Source: an uncultured Collinsella sp.
Lineage (GTDB): Bacteria; Actinomycetota; Coriobacteriia; Coriobacteriales; Coriobacteriaceae
Length of the DNA: 64,000 nucleotides
Direction of reading: 5' to 3'
Assembly: GCA_902489775.1 (NCBI GenBank)
Contig: CABUBH010000001.1
Span: 53,431 to 117,430, forward strand
Part shown: positions 25,529-34,182 of the stretch, one piece after another
Layout of the letters: the number at the start of each line of letters is the position of its first letter
Position numbering within the stretch: the stretch's first letter is position 1
Position numbers and translations under genes: made by a program
The notes under the pieces: generated by a model
Seen by the model: only the letters and a program-made list of their open reading frames with translations
Database searches by the model: none
What the model was told of the DNA's origin: nothing

Positions 25529-28279
25529 CTATTTGGCGTCCGCCCAGGTGATGCCGGTGCTGGCTTCGGCGATTAGGGGGACGCGGAGGTCTACTACGTG
25601 TTCCATGACGTCGCGGACCATGGTGGTTAGGCGCTCGACTTCGTCGATGGGGCACTCAAAGTCCAGTTCGTCGTGTACCTGCAGGATCATGTGGGCGGCA
25701 AAGCCTTCCTCTTCCAGGCGACGGCTTACGCGGGCCATGGCGATCTTGATGATGTCGGCCGCGGTGCCCTGCATGGGGTGGTTCATGGCCGTGCGCTCGC
25801 CGAAGCCGCGGAGTTGCGGATTTTTGGCCTTGAGCTCCGGAATATGACGACGGCGGCCGTACATGGTCTCGGCGTAGCCCGTCTGCTTGGCGCGCGCCAC
25901 CACGTTGTCGAGGAACGTACGCACGCCCGGGTAGGCCTCGTAGTAGCGGTCGATCATGTCGCGCGCCTCGGCCATCGAGATATGCAGCGACTGCGACAGA
26001 CCGTAGGCCTGCTGACCGTACACGATGCCAAAGTTCACGGCCTTGGCGCGACTGCGCAGGTCGGGCGTTACCTCGGACACCGGCACACCGAACACGCGCG
26101 CCGCCGTCTCGGCATGGAAGTCCTCGCCCTCGTTAAAGGCGCGCACCAAGTGCTCGTCACCTGAGAGATGCGCCAGCAGACGCAGCTCGATCTGCGAGTA
26201 GTCCACCGCCAAAAAGACGCTTCCCTCGCCTGCCGAAAACGCCGTCTTGACGGTACGGCCCAGCTCAGAGCGCGTCGGGATGTTCTGCAGGTTCGGGTCG
26301 CTCGAGGACAGACGCCCCGTTGCCGTGATGGTCTGGTTGTACGTAGTGTGTACGCGGCCGTCGCCTCGGCGTAGCGGGCCCAGCGTGTCCAGATAGGTGG
26401 ACTTGATCTTAGACTTCTCACGCCAGTCCAAGATCAGACGCACGATTTCGTGGTCACGCGCAAGGTCGCCCAGCACCTTGGCGTTGGTCGAATAATAGCC
26501 GCGCTTAGTCTTCTTGAGGCCCTTGGTCGGAAGCCCCATAACATCAAACAGCACGTGCGAGAGCTGCATGGGGCTGCCGATGTTAAAGGTCTCGTCGCCT
26601 GCCAGATCACGAATGCTGCGCTCGACCTCGGTGATCTGGGTCGCCAGACCCTCGGACAGGCTACGCAGCCGATCGGGATCCACGAGCATGCCCGCGCGCT
26701 CCATCTTGGCAAGTACCGGAACGAGCGGCATCTCGATCCCATCGAACACGTTAGCGGCATTCTCGCGGGCCATGCACTCGCGCAGCGGTGCGACCAGCGC
26801 CAGTGTCAGGGCCGCCGTGCGAGCAGCGGGTACAGGCGCGTCCTCGCCGGCGCCTTCCGCGCCGCGGGCAGCAGGCAGCGACATCTGCAGATAGGTATCG
26901 GCAAGATACGCCTCGTCAAACTCGGAGCGGTCGGAATCCAGCAAGTAGGCCGCCACCACGGTATCGAAGATACGGGTGGAATCGGCAGCGAGCGGATCCA
27001 TGAGCTCGGGCTCAGAAGAATCGATGGGCGAAAGCTCGTGCAGCAGCGCCTTCATATCCGGGCTCGCCACACGGCCCTCCATAAACAGACGCGCGAGCAC
27101 GCCAGCAATCACGCCGTGGACGAAGTTGAAGCCCTCAACCTCAGCCGCCGTACAGCTGTCGCCCTCCTCGAGCGCGAACAGGCCCTTGGACGTCGCCAAC
27201 CACAGTGTGCGCGTCAGTCCAAAGAGCGCGCCCTCTTCCTTGTCGTCGTCCACCACGGCGGCGACCCACTCGCCCGCCTCGATCGCACGGGCAACCTCGG
27301 ACGCCACGGCAGCAAGCGCCTCGGCATCGCCGGCAGCGGTGCGCTCAATCGTGGGCATCTCAAACGTGCTAGCAGCGGCAACAGCCCCGCCCTCGCCGCC
27401 GATCAGCGCCAAGAAACGGTTCTGCATGGCGGTGATACCAAGCGTACCCAGCGCCGCGGAAACCTCATCGGCAGAAAACGCCGGGAAGGACGTCGCCTCA
27501 AAGTCGAGCTCGACGGGCGCATCGGTGCGAATGGTTGCGACCTTGCGGCTCAGTAGTGCGTCGTCGATGTGTGCACGCAGGTTCTCGCCCATCTTGCCCT
27601 TGACCTCGTCGGCATGCGCGATGACCTCGTCCAGGCTACCGTACTGTGCGATGAGCGCACTCGCCTTTTTGGGACCGATGCCCGGTACACCGGGGATGTT
27701 GTCCGACGTATCGCCCTTTAGACCGTAAAAATCGGGCACGAGCGCCGGCGTAATGCCGTGATACAGGTCGTCCACGCTCTCGGGCGTCATGATCGCCACG
27801 TCGGACAGGCCCTTGCGGGTCGAGACCACGTTGACGTGCTCGGTCACGAGTTGATACATGTCGCGGTCGCCGGTCACCAGTAGCATGTCGCAGCCGGCCT
27901 CTTCACCCAGGCGCGCCATGGTTCCCAGGATATCGTCGCCTTCCCAGCCCTCGGACTGCAAAATCGGCACGTTGAGCGCGGCGAGCAGCTCCTTGATCAT
28001 CGGAAACTGTGCATGCAGATCGGGATCCATGGGCGGGCGCTGAGCCTTGTACTGCGGCAGCATCTCCATGCGCACGCGCGGCTTGCCCTTGTCAAACGCC
28101 ACAACAACGCCGTCGGGGTTAAAGGCGTCAATCATCTTGAGAAACATGTTCAGAAAGCCGAAGATCGCGTTGGTGGGGCGCCCGTCCGGCGCATTCATGG
28201 TGGGCGGCACGGCGTGGAAGGCGCGGTGCATGAGCGAGTTGCCGTCGATAACGGCAAAGGTGCGGCGCTTGTCAGACAT
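25529..28279 (-). CDS. polA: DNA polymerase I
   Basis: This enzyme fills gaps and removes RNA primers in repair and lagging-strand synthesis. The 916 residues hold an N-terminal 5'-3' exonuclease (about 1-290; DGNSLMHRAFHA, WEGDDILGTMA, LKGDTSDNIPGVPGIGPKKA), a degenerate middle domain, and the polymerase domain from about 520. Motif A is VDYSQIELRLLAHLSGD, the finger motif RSRAKAVNFGIVYGQQAYGLS and motif C QVHDEL. In the middle domain the DxE residues of the 3'-5' proofreading site are not visible, so proofreading is probably absent, as in many Gram-positive homologues. The start at ATG 28279 has GAGG 8 bases upstream. Confidence 0.96.
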   Translation of the reverse strand: MSDKRRTFAVIDGNSLMHRAFHAVPPTMNAPDGRPTNAIFGFLNMFLKMIDAFNPDGVVVAFDKGKPRVRMEMLPQYKAQRPPMDPDLHAQFPMIKELLAALNVPILQSEGWEGDDILGTMARLGEEAGCDMLLVTGDRDMYQLVTEHVNVVSTRKGLSDVAIMTPESVDDLYHGITPALVPDFYGLKGDTSDNIPGVPGIGPKKASALIAQYGSLDEVIAHADEVKGKMGENLRAHIDDALLSRKVATIRTDAPVELDFEATSFPAFSADEVSAALGTLGITAMQNRFLALIGGEGGAVAAASTFEMPTIERTAAGDAEALAAVASEVARAIEAGEWVAAVVDDDKEEGALFGLTRTLWLATSKGLFALEEGDSCTAAEVEGFNFVHGVIAGVLARLFMEGRVASPDMKALLHELSPIDSSEPELMDPLAADSTRIFDTVVAAYLLDSDRSEFDEAYLADTYLQMSLPAARGAEGAGEDAPVPAARTAALTLALVAPLRECMARENAANVFDGIEMPLVPVLAKMERAGMLVDPDRLRSLSEGLATQITEVERSIRDLAGDETFNIGSPMQLSHVLFDVMGLPTKGLKKTKRGYYSTNAKVLGDLARDHEIVRLILDWREKSKIKSTYLDTLGPLRRGDGRVHTTYNQTITATGRLSSSDPNLQNIPTRSELGRTVKTAFSAGEGSVFLAVDYSQIELRLLAHLSGDEHLVRAFNEGEDFHAETAARVFGVPVSEVTPDLRSRAKAVNFGIVYGQQAYGLSQSLHISMAEARDMIDRYYEAYPGVRTFLDNVVARAKQTGYAETMYGRRRHIPELKAKNPQLRGFGERTAMNHPMQGTAADIIKIAMARVSRRLEEEGFAAHMILQVHDELDFECPIDEVERLTTMVRDVMEHVVDLRVPLIAEASTGITWADAK

Positions 28280-28445
28280 ATTGAATACCTCGCTTTGGGC
28301 TGGGCACGGTTTGCTCACACCAGTTTACACGCTCCCCGCCCCGCGGCCACCGCACATCAGGCTTCCCTGCCGCCGCGGGCCCGCGCGTGATACGATGGCT
28401 CACGGTACATCAACCAGCACGATCGATCCGAAAGGAGCCTGCGTC

Positions 28446-29843
28446 ATGGAGCGTCCCTGCGCATGGAAAAAGTACACGCCACAGCAAGTCGAGGAACTCG
28501 AGGAGCTTTGCCGCGGCTATAAGCAGTTTTTGAGCGAGAATAAGACCGAGCGCCTGTGCGTCAAGACCGGCATCAAGATGGCCGAGGAGGCGGGCTACGT
28601 CAACTTGGAGACCGTGATTGCCGAGGGCCGCACGCTCAAGGCCGGCGACAAGGTGTACGCCGCCAATCACGGCAAAGACCTCATGCTCGTCAACCTGGGC
28701 ACCGCCCCGCTCGAGCAGGGCTTTAACATCCTGGGTGCTCACGTGGACTCGCCGCGCCTGGACCTTAAGCAGAATCCCGCCTTCGAGGCCGGCGACATGG
28801 CCTACCTCGACACGCACTACTACGGCGGCGTCAAGAGCTACCACTGGGTGGCCTCCCCGCTTGCACTCGTGGGCGTCATCTGCAAAAAGGACGGCACCAC
28901 CGTCGACATCAACATCGGCGACAAGGCAGACGATCCGGTCTTTACCATCTCCGACCTGCTGATCCACCTCTCGAGCGAGCAGATGTCCAAGCCCGCCAAG
29001 GACGCCGTCGACGCCGAGATCCTCGACGTGATCGTGGGCGGCCGTCCCGTCAAGTTTGACGAGGACGACAAGGACGCTCCCAAGGAGCCCGTCAAGCAGA
29101 TGTTCCTGGACATCCTCAAGGAGCAGTACGGCGTCGAGGAGGAGGACTTCCTCTCCGCCGAGATCGAGGTCGTGCCCGCCGGTCCCGCCCGCGACATGGG
29201 CCTCGACCGCTCCATGATTTTGGGCTATGGCCACGACGATCGTGTCTGCGCCTATCCGTCCATGCTCGCCCAGATCGACGTCGCCAACGTGGAGCGCACG
29301 AGCATCACGCTCATCGTCGATAAGGAGGAGATCGGCTCCGTGGGTGCCACCGGTATGACGAGCCGCTTCTTCGAGAACACCGTCGCCGAGATCATGACGC
29401 TCGCCGGCGAGGATAGCCCGCTGGCCCTGCGCCGCGCGCTCGCCCGCAGCCGCATGCTCTCCTCCGACGTGTCCGCCGGTTTCGACCCGGGCTATGCCGG
29501 CAAGTTCGAGACGAAGAACGCCGCCTTTATGGGTCGTGGCCTGTGCTTTAACAAGTACACGGGCAGCCGCGGCAAGGGCGGTTCCAACGACGCCGATGCC
29601 GAGTACGTGGCCCTCGTCCGCGACATCATGGACGAGGCCGGCGTGGACTTCCAGACCTGTGAGCTCGGCCGCGTCAACGCGGGCGGTGGCGGCACCATTG
29701 CCTACATCATGGCCAAGTATGGCATGAACGTCATCGACTCCGGCGTTGCCGTCCTGTCCATGCACGCCCTGTGGGAGGTCGCCAACAAGGCCGATATCTA
29801 CGAGGCCTACCGCGGCTACAAAGCCTTCCTCGAGCGCGCCTAA
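28446..29843 (+). CDS. M18 family aminopeptidase
   Basis: This 465-residue zinc aminopeptidase removes N-terminal, often acidic, residues from peptides in the cytoplasm. The M18 marks are GAHVDSPRLDLKQNP, the DTHYYGG segment, DKEEIGSVGATG with the catalytic glutamate pair, SSDVSAGFDPGY, and SMHALWEVANKAD with the last zinc ligand near the C-terminus. The length fits the bacterial M18 type. The start at ATG 28446 follows AAAGGAG. It is divergent from polA. Confidence 0.92.
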   Translation: MERPCAWKKYTPQQVEELEELCRGYKQFLSENKTERLCVKTGIKMAEEAGYVNLETVIAEGRTLKAGDKVYAANHGKDLMLVNLGTAPLEQGFNILGAHVDSPRLDLKQNPAFEAGDMAYLDTHYYGGVKSYHWVASPLALVGVICKKDGTTVDINIGDKADDPVFTISDLLIHLSSEQMSKPAKDAVDAEILDVIVGGRPVKFDEDDKDAPKEPVKQMFLDILKEQYGVEEEDFLSAEIEVVPAGPARDMGLDRSMILGYGHDDRVCAYPSMLAQIDVANVERTSITLIVDKEEIGSVGATGMTSRFFENTVAEIMTLAGEDSPLALRRALARSRMLSSDVSAGFDPGYAGKFETKNAAFMGRGLCFNKYTGSRGKGGSNDADAEYVALVRDIMDEAGVDFQTCELGRVNAGGGGTIAYIMAKYGMNVIDSGVAVLSMHALWEVANKADIYEAYRGYKAFLERA

Positions 29844-29856
29844 CCAACCCTTCATC

Positions 29857-29923
29857 AGTTGCGGTGAAATACAGACTAAACTGGCCCATAAACGGCCAAA
29901 ACAGACCGTATTCCACCGCAACT
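29857..29923. repeat. Stem-loop repeat, TTGCGGTGAAATA family, copy 2
   Basis: AGTTGCGGTGAAATAC at the left is matched by GTATTCCACCGCAACT at the right with one mismatch. The apex is TGGCC-CATAAAC-GGCCA. It lies 14 bases after the M18 gene and 24 bases before yaaA. Confidence 0.85.
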
Positions 29924-29946
29924 TCCTTTTTGGCAGAGGAGAGTCC

Positions 29947-30756
29947 ATGCTGCAGGTCGTCATTTCGCCCGCCAAGCAGATGCGCGCGGCCCAAGATGCT
30001 TTTGAAGTCCTGGGCATTCCACCCTTTGCGCGCGAGACGGCTCGCCTCCACCGCGCACTGCTAGATATCGAGCGGAATGAAGGCAGCGACAGCCTGCAGG
30101 CGCTATGGAACGTGAGTGACAAACTGCTGGGGCCTTGCCTCAACACCCTGCATGAGTTCGGGCCCATCCTGAAAAACGGCGATCTCGACAATCCCGCACT
30201 CGCCTGTCACCTCTCCCCTGCCGTCATGTCCTACCACGGCATTCAATACCAGAGCATGGCGCCCGAGGTGATGGATTCCGCGCAGCTCGCATGGCTGCAA
30301 AGCCACCTGTGGATCCTCTCTGGCCTCTACGGGTGCGTTCGCCCCTTTCATGCCGTCGAACCATATCGGCTGGAGATGGGCGCGAAGCTCGCCGTTGACG
30401 ATGCCCGAGACCTCTATGCGTTTTGGAGCGACAAGCTCGCGCGGGCTATCGCCCCGGCAGGCTCAAACACCACGATCGTCAACCTCGCCAGCGTAGAGTA
30501 CGCCAAAGCCGTTCTGCCCCATCTCGCGGGCGACGCCACGGTCGTCACGTGCCTCTTTGGCGAAGGCATCCGCAACGGCAAGCCCATCCAGCACTCGACC
30601 GCCAGCAAAAAGGCACGTGGTTCCATGGTGCGCTGGATGGCAGAAAACAAGCTCGAGGATGTAAGCGGGCTCACCGCGTTCAACATCGGCTACCGATACA
30701 CCCCAGAGCTTTCAAACAAAAACACCTTGGTCTTCCTGAACGAGCAGGCCCTCTGA
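29947..30756 (+). CDS. yaaA: YaaA family peroxide-stress protein (DUF328)
   Basis: This 269-residue soluble protein is of the YaaA/UPF0246 family. In E. coli YaaA lowers intracellular free iron during peroxide stress. Matching features are VVISPAKQMR at the start, the region SGLYGCVRPFHAVEPYRLEMG, and the C-terminal ARGSMVRWM with GFNIGYRY-like AFNIGYRYTPE. The start at ATG 29947 follows GAGGAG; the longer frame is rejected because it runs back through the M18 gene and the repeat. Role in this organism is by family only. Confidence 0.87.
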   Translation: MLQVVISPAKQMRAAQDAFEVLGIPPFARETARLHRALLDIERNEGSDSLQALWNVSDKLLGPCLNTLHEFGPILKNGDLDNPALACHLSPAVMSYHGIQYQSMAPEVMDSAQLAWLQSHLWILSGLYGCVRPFHAVEPYRLEMGAKLAVDDARDLYAFWSDKLARAIAPAGSNTTIVNLASVEYAKAVLPHLAGDATVVTCLFGEGIRNGKPIQHSTASKKARGSMVRWMAENKLEDVSGLTAFNIGYRYTPELSNKNTLVFLNEQAL

Positions 30757-30802
30757 GTCCACCGTCACCAAAAGCCACGCCAGCCCCACCAGCCCTCATA
30801 AC

Positions 30803-30865
30803 TTGCGGTGAAATAGTTCCTAAATAAGCCTATTAACAGGCCAAACAGGAACTATTCCACCGCAA
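30803..30865. repeat. Stem-loop repeat, TTGCGGTGAAATA family, copy 3
   Basis: TTGCGGTGAAATAGTTCC is matched by GGAACTATTCCACCGCAA with one mismatch, with GCC and GGC near the apex. It is followed on the plus strand by CTTTTTTT, so here it would serve as the yaaA terminator. It lies 32 bases from the convergent unknown gene. Confidence 0.85.
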
Positions 30866-30897
30866 CTTTTTTTGAGTTTGCCGCCTAGGCACAGCGT

Positions 30898-31413
30898 CTA
30901 TTCTGCCAGGCCGTCCGCCTTGGCAATCTCGTTTGTCGAGCCGTCCTGATAGGTAATCTTGACATGCTCCACCTCGGACACCTTGACGCCCGACGGAGGC
31001 TCCAGGCGCCATTCCGTCAGCGCGATATCCATGGTCGTGGGCACATCCCCTTGATCCTTAAGCTCGACCGTCAACGTCTTGAGCGTCGCATCAAACGTCA
31101 CGCGCTCAATCTCTTCGCCCGGAATGGACCCGCCGCTCAGCTGCAGCTGCACAAACCCGTCACGCGGATACCAATAGTCGCCCGGAGCGGCGACCGTGTT
31201 GCCACCAGCGACCTTCACCGTCATAATCGGCAGGCTATCGTCGACCTCAAACCCCCAGGCAGCGCCGCCGCGACCACCAAACGTCCAGATACAAAAGGCA
31301 ATCACCAGCACGGCAAGCACCGCAAAACCAATCGCGACCAGGCCATGGTGCGCACGGCTTTCCTCGGCCGATACATCCCATTGCGTCTCTCGATATAGAT
31401 GCTTGTCTTCCAT
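30898..31413 (-). CDS. Membrane-anchored hypothetical protein, 171 aa
   Basis: I do not recognise this family. A polar N-terminal 25 residues is followed by a single membrane helix (about 26-46, LVAIGFAVLAVLVIAFCIWTF) and about 120 residues that should face outside, with a beta-rich pattern (VKVAGGNTVAAPGDYWYPRD, VTFDATLKTLTVELKDQ). The short N-terminus and helix without a cleavage site suggest a type II-like anchor. ATG 31413 has GGGGAGG 5 bases upstream. It is divergent from thiC and shares the short promoter region. Confidence 0.6.
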   Translation of the reverse strand: MEDKHLYRETQWDVSAEESRAHHGLVAIGFAVLAVLVIAFCIWTFGGRGGAAWGFEVDDSLPIMTVKVAGGNTVAAPGDYWYPRDGFVQLQLSGGSIPGEEIERVTFDATLKTLTVELKDQGDVPTTMDIALTEWRLEPPSGVKVSEVEHVKITYQDGSTNEIAKADGLAE

Positions 31414-31483
31414 GTTCGCCTCCCCACAGGCACACTCGTTGGCTCAATCGTACCCATTCAGGCTATACTTGAGCCCATGACAT

Positions 31484-31576
31484 AACGGGGAGCTTGCAGG
31501 ACAAGACGGCAGGCTGAGATTGGGCGCGCCCGCCCTGACCCGCAAACCTGATATGGGTAATGCCAACGAAGGGAGC
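31484..31576 (+). ncRNA. TPP riboswitch controlling thiC
   Basis: The THI-box elements are all present in order: GGGGAGC, CTGAGA (31514-31519), GACCC, ACCTGAT, GGGTAATGCC and CGAAGGGA. The last element, GAAGGGAG, is also the ribosome binding site of thiC, whose ATG is 8 bases further on. Binding of thiamine pyrophosphate should therefore hide the binding site and block translation. A -10 box TATACT lies at about 31464-31469. Confidence 0.93.
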
Positions 31577-31583
31577 CGTGCCA

Positions 31584-32918
31584 ATGAGCACACAAACCGA
31601 GCCCAAGCTCGTCACGCAAATCGACTTCGCCCGCGCCGGGCAGATCACACCGCAGATGAAAGAAGTCGCCGAGCGCGAGCATCGCGACCCCGAGTACATC
31701 CGCGAGCGCGTGGCAGACGGCCGCATCGCCATTCCCGCCAACATCGTGCACATCAAAAAGGGCATGCGTGCTTTTGGCGTCGGCGAGGGCTTGTCCACCA
31801 AGGTCAACGTGAACCTGGGTATCTCGGGCGATAAGGCCGATGCCGCCGAGGAATGGAAGAAGGTTAAGATCGCCGAGGACTTTGGCGCCGACGCTATCAT
31901 GGACCTCTCCAACTCGGGCAAGACGCGCCAGTTCCGCCAGCAGCTCATCGACGAGACGCCGCTCATGGTGGGCACCGTCCCCATGTACGACGCCATCGGC
32001 TACATGGAAAAGCCGCTGGTCAAGCTGACCAAGGACGATCTGCTCGAGGTCGTGCGCGCGCACGCCGAGGACGGCGTGGACTTTATGACCATCCACTGCG
32101 GCATCAACAAGTCGGTCATCAAGACCTTTAAGGAGACCGGCCGCCTGATGAACATCGTCAGCCGCGGCGGCTCGCTGCTGTTTGGCTGGATGGAAGTCAC
32201 CGGCAACGAGAACCCCTTCTACGAGTTCTACGACGAGGTGCTCGAGATCTGCCACGAGTACGACGTGACGATTTCGCTCGGCGACTCCTGCCGCCCGGGC
32301 TGCCTCTACGACTCCAACGACGCCACCGAGACCGCCGAGATGATCGAGCTGGGTAAGCTGTGCAAGCGCGCTTGGGCCGCCGGCGTCCAGGTCATGGTCG
32401 AGGGCCCCGGCCACATGGCGCTCGACGAGATCGCCGCCAATATGAAGCTGCAGAAGCGCCTGTGCCACAACGCCCCGTTCTATGTGCTGGGACCGCTGGT
32501 GACCGATATTGGCGTGGGCTACGACCACATCACCGCCGCCATCGGTGGCGCCATCTCGGCGAGCTCCGGCGCCGACTTCCTGTGCTACGTGACGCCCGCC
32601 GAGCACCTATGCCTGCCCAACGCCCAGGACGTGCTCGACGGTCTCATGGCCACCAAGATTGCCGCACACGCCGCCGATATCGCCAAGAAGGTGCCGCACG
32701 CCCGCGATCTGGACGACAAGATGGGCCAGGCGCGCCGCAAGCTCGATTGGGACGCCATGTGGAAATGCGCTCTCGATCCGGTCACCGGCAAGAAGCGCTA
32801 CGAGGAGTCCCCCGCTGCCACCGAAGGCACCTGCACCATGTGCGGCAAGATGTGCGCCGTCCGCACTGTCAACAAGGTGTTCGAGGGCACGACGATCGAT
32901 CTCGGTATGGAGGACTAG
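31584..32918 (+). CDS. thiC: Phosphomethylpyrimidine synthase ThiC
   Basis: This radical SAM enzyme turns aminoimidazole ribotide into hydroxymethylpyrimidine phosphate for thiamine. The 444-residue length matches the short ThiC typical of anaerobes. It shows IPANIVHIKKGMRAFGVGEG, IMDLSNSGKTR, TIHCGINKSVI, SLGDSCRPGCLYDSNDA and EGPGHMALDEI. The C-terminal cluster motif is CTMCGKMC, a CX2CX3C form, one residue shorter than the CX2CX4C of E. coli-type ThiC. The start at ATG 31584 uses the riboswitch-embedded binding site. thiD lies downstream but has its own promoter. Confidence 0.95.
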   Translation: MSTQTEPKLVTQIDFARAGQITPQMKEVAEREHRDPEYIRERVADGRIAIPANIVHIKKGMRAFGVGEGLSTKVNVNLGISGDKADAAEEWKKVKIAEDFGADAIMDLSNSGKTRQFRQQLIDETPLMVGTVPMYDAIGYMEKPLVKLTKDDLLEVVRAHAEDGVDFMTIHCGINKSVIKTFKETGRLMNIVSRGGSLLFGWMEVTGNENPFYEFYDEVLEICHEYDVTISLGDSCRPGCLYDSNDATETAEMIELGKLCKRAWAAGVQVMVEGPGHMALDEIAANMKLQKRLCHNAPFYVLGPLVTDIGVGYDHITAAIGGAISASSGADFLCYVTPAEHLCLPNAQDVLDGLMATKIAAHAADIAKKVPHARDLDDKMGQARRKLDWDAMWKCALDPVTGKKRYEESPAATEGTCTMCGKMCAVRTVNKVFEGTTIDLGMED

Positions 32919-33012
32919 GTCCCTCGCTGCGATCGCTTTAGAAGCGAGTTGGCGCCCGTCAATTGTTGACGTGTGAACATTTGCTTTCATTTGCGTAAAG
33001 ATTGCATCGCCC

Positions 33013-33053
33013 GCCCGGGTTCGACATAGAGTCGGCCCGGGCATCTTTATAAT
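33013..33053 (+). promoter_or_regulatory. thiC terminator overlapping the thiD -10 box
   Basis: The hairpin CCCGGGT...GGCCCGGGC ends near 33042 and is followed by ATCTTTATAAT. The T-rich end would stop thiC transcripts, and the perfect TATAAT at 33048-33053 lies 46 bases before thiD. Thus thiD appears to have a promoter outside the TPP riboswitch. Confidence 0.5.
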
Positions 33054-33099
33054 GCTGGCTTAAAGACCCATTTGAATCCGACCGAACAAGGGAGCGAAC

Positions 33100-33930
33100 A
33101 TGGATCGTAGTAGGGTACCTGCCGTTCTGTCCATCGCAGGATCTGATTCCAGCGGTGGCGCCGGCATTCAGGCCGACATCAAGACCATCACGGCACATCG
33201 CCTGTATGCCGAGACGGCCATTACCGCTATCACGGCGCAAAACACGCTGGGCGTCACAGCGGTCCAGGAAATCTCCCCCGATATCGTCGCCGCGCAAATC
33301 GATGCGGTCTTTGACGACATCCGCCCGAGCGCCGTCAAGATTGGCATGGTTTCCTCTGCCGAGATTATCGAGGTCATCGCCGACCGCTTGAGCGCTTGGG
33401 ACGCGCAGAACATCGTGGTCGATCCCGTCATGGTCGCCACCTCGGGCGCTCGACTCATTGCCGAGGATGCCTCCGAAGCACTCACCCGCCGCCTATTCCC
33501 GTTGGCGACGGTTATCACGCCCAACATTCCCGAGGCCATGGCGCTGCTCGACTATGAGGTCGATTCCGAGCGCACGCAGCAAAATGCCGCTATGCTTCTC
33601 ACCCGCCGCTTTGGATGCGCGGCCCTCGTTAAGGGCGGGCATTTTGTCAATGAGGCCAACGATGTGTTGGCCGAGCCCGCGCCGCTCGATGACGAAGGAA
33701 ACCACCTGGGTGATCCGCTCACCACGTGGTTCCGCCACAAGCGCATCGAGACCAGCAACACACATGGCACCGGTTGCACGCTTTCGTCCGCCATCGCCTG
33801 CGCGCTGGCCCAGGGCATGGATCTCGCTGACGCCATCAACGCCGGCAAAGCCTACCTAACAGGCGCCCTCGCCGCCGGCCTGGACATGGGCAAAGGTTCC
33901 GGCCCCGTCAACCACATGTGGCAGTATTAA
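33100..33930 (+). CDS. thiD: Hydroxymethylpyrimidine/phosphomethylpyrimidine kinase ThiD
   Basis: It phosphorylates HMP and HMP-P, giving the HMP-PP used for thiamine phosphate. The 276-residue product is a ribokinase-fold enzyme: VLSIAGSDSSGGAGIQADIKT at the N-terminus, VKIGMVSSAEII, VVDPVMVATSG, TPNIPEAMALL, and the anion-hole motif NTHGTGCTLSSAIACALAQG. The ATG at 33100 has AAGGGAG 5-6 bases upstream. No thiE or thiM lies next to it, so thiamine assembly is completed elsewhere or needs an outside thiazole source. Confidence 0.93.
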   Translation: MDRSRVPAVLSIAGSDSSGGAGIQADIKTITAHRLYAETAITAITAQNTLGVTAVQEISPDIVAAQIDAVFDDIRPSAVKIGMVSSAEIIEVIADRLSAWDAQNIVVDPVMVATSGARLIAEDASEALTRRLFPLATVITPNIPEAMALLDYEVDSERTQQNAAMLLTRRFGCAALVKGGHFVNEANDVLAEPAPLDDEGNHLGDPLTTWFRHKRIETSNTHGTGCTLSSAIACALAQGMDLADAINAGKAYLTGALAAGLDMGKGSGPVNHMWQY

Positions 33931-33949
33931 GATTCACAGCCCAAAACCA

Positions 33950-34170
33950 CCGCAAAGGGGACAGGCACCTTTGCGGCGGCTCCCACAAACATCTCGATCT
34001 GTAACAGTTAGAGCCCATTTTTCGGCCCACCTGTTACAGATCGAGACATCCAAATTCCGCTGAGAAGATAATCTCAGTCTGTAACAGTAACTCGGCAAAA
34101 TCGACCCTAGATGTTACAGATCAAGACAAACAAACGAAACAAGCCACCGCAAAGGGCCCCTTTGTAGCGG
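33950..34170. repeat. Composite array of four hairpins
   Basis: Between convergent thiD and the SGNH gene are: CCGCAAAGG/CCTTTGCGG (33950-33976); a perfect 16-bp stem TCTCGATCTGTAACAG (33992-34007) with its complement (34031-34046); a related imperfect stem around TCTGTAACA (34072-34086 with 34112-34126); and CCGCAAAGGG/CCTTTG-TA-GCGG (34147-34170). The outer two resemble each other and so do the inner two, so the array is a nested duplication. The T-poor ends argue against simple terminators. Confidence 0.7.
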
Positions 34171-34182
34171 CTTAGGGTCGTG

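Noticed and set aside
31458..32606. 382-residue frame antisense to thiC
   Set aside because: Shadow of high-GC third positions; thiC is clearly real.
33950..34170. CRISPR array
   Set aside because: Only two related units each, in inverted pairs, with no regular spacers and no cas genes.
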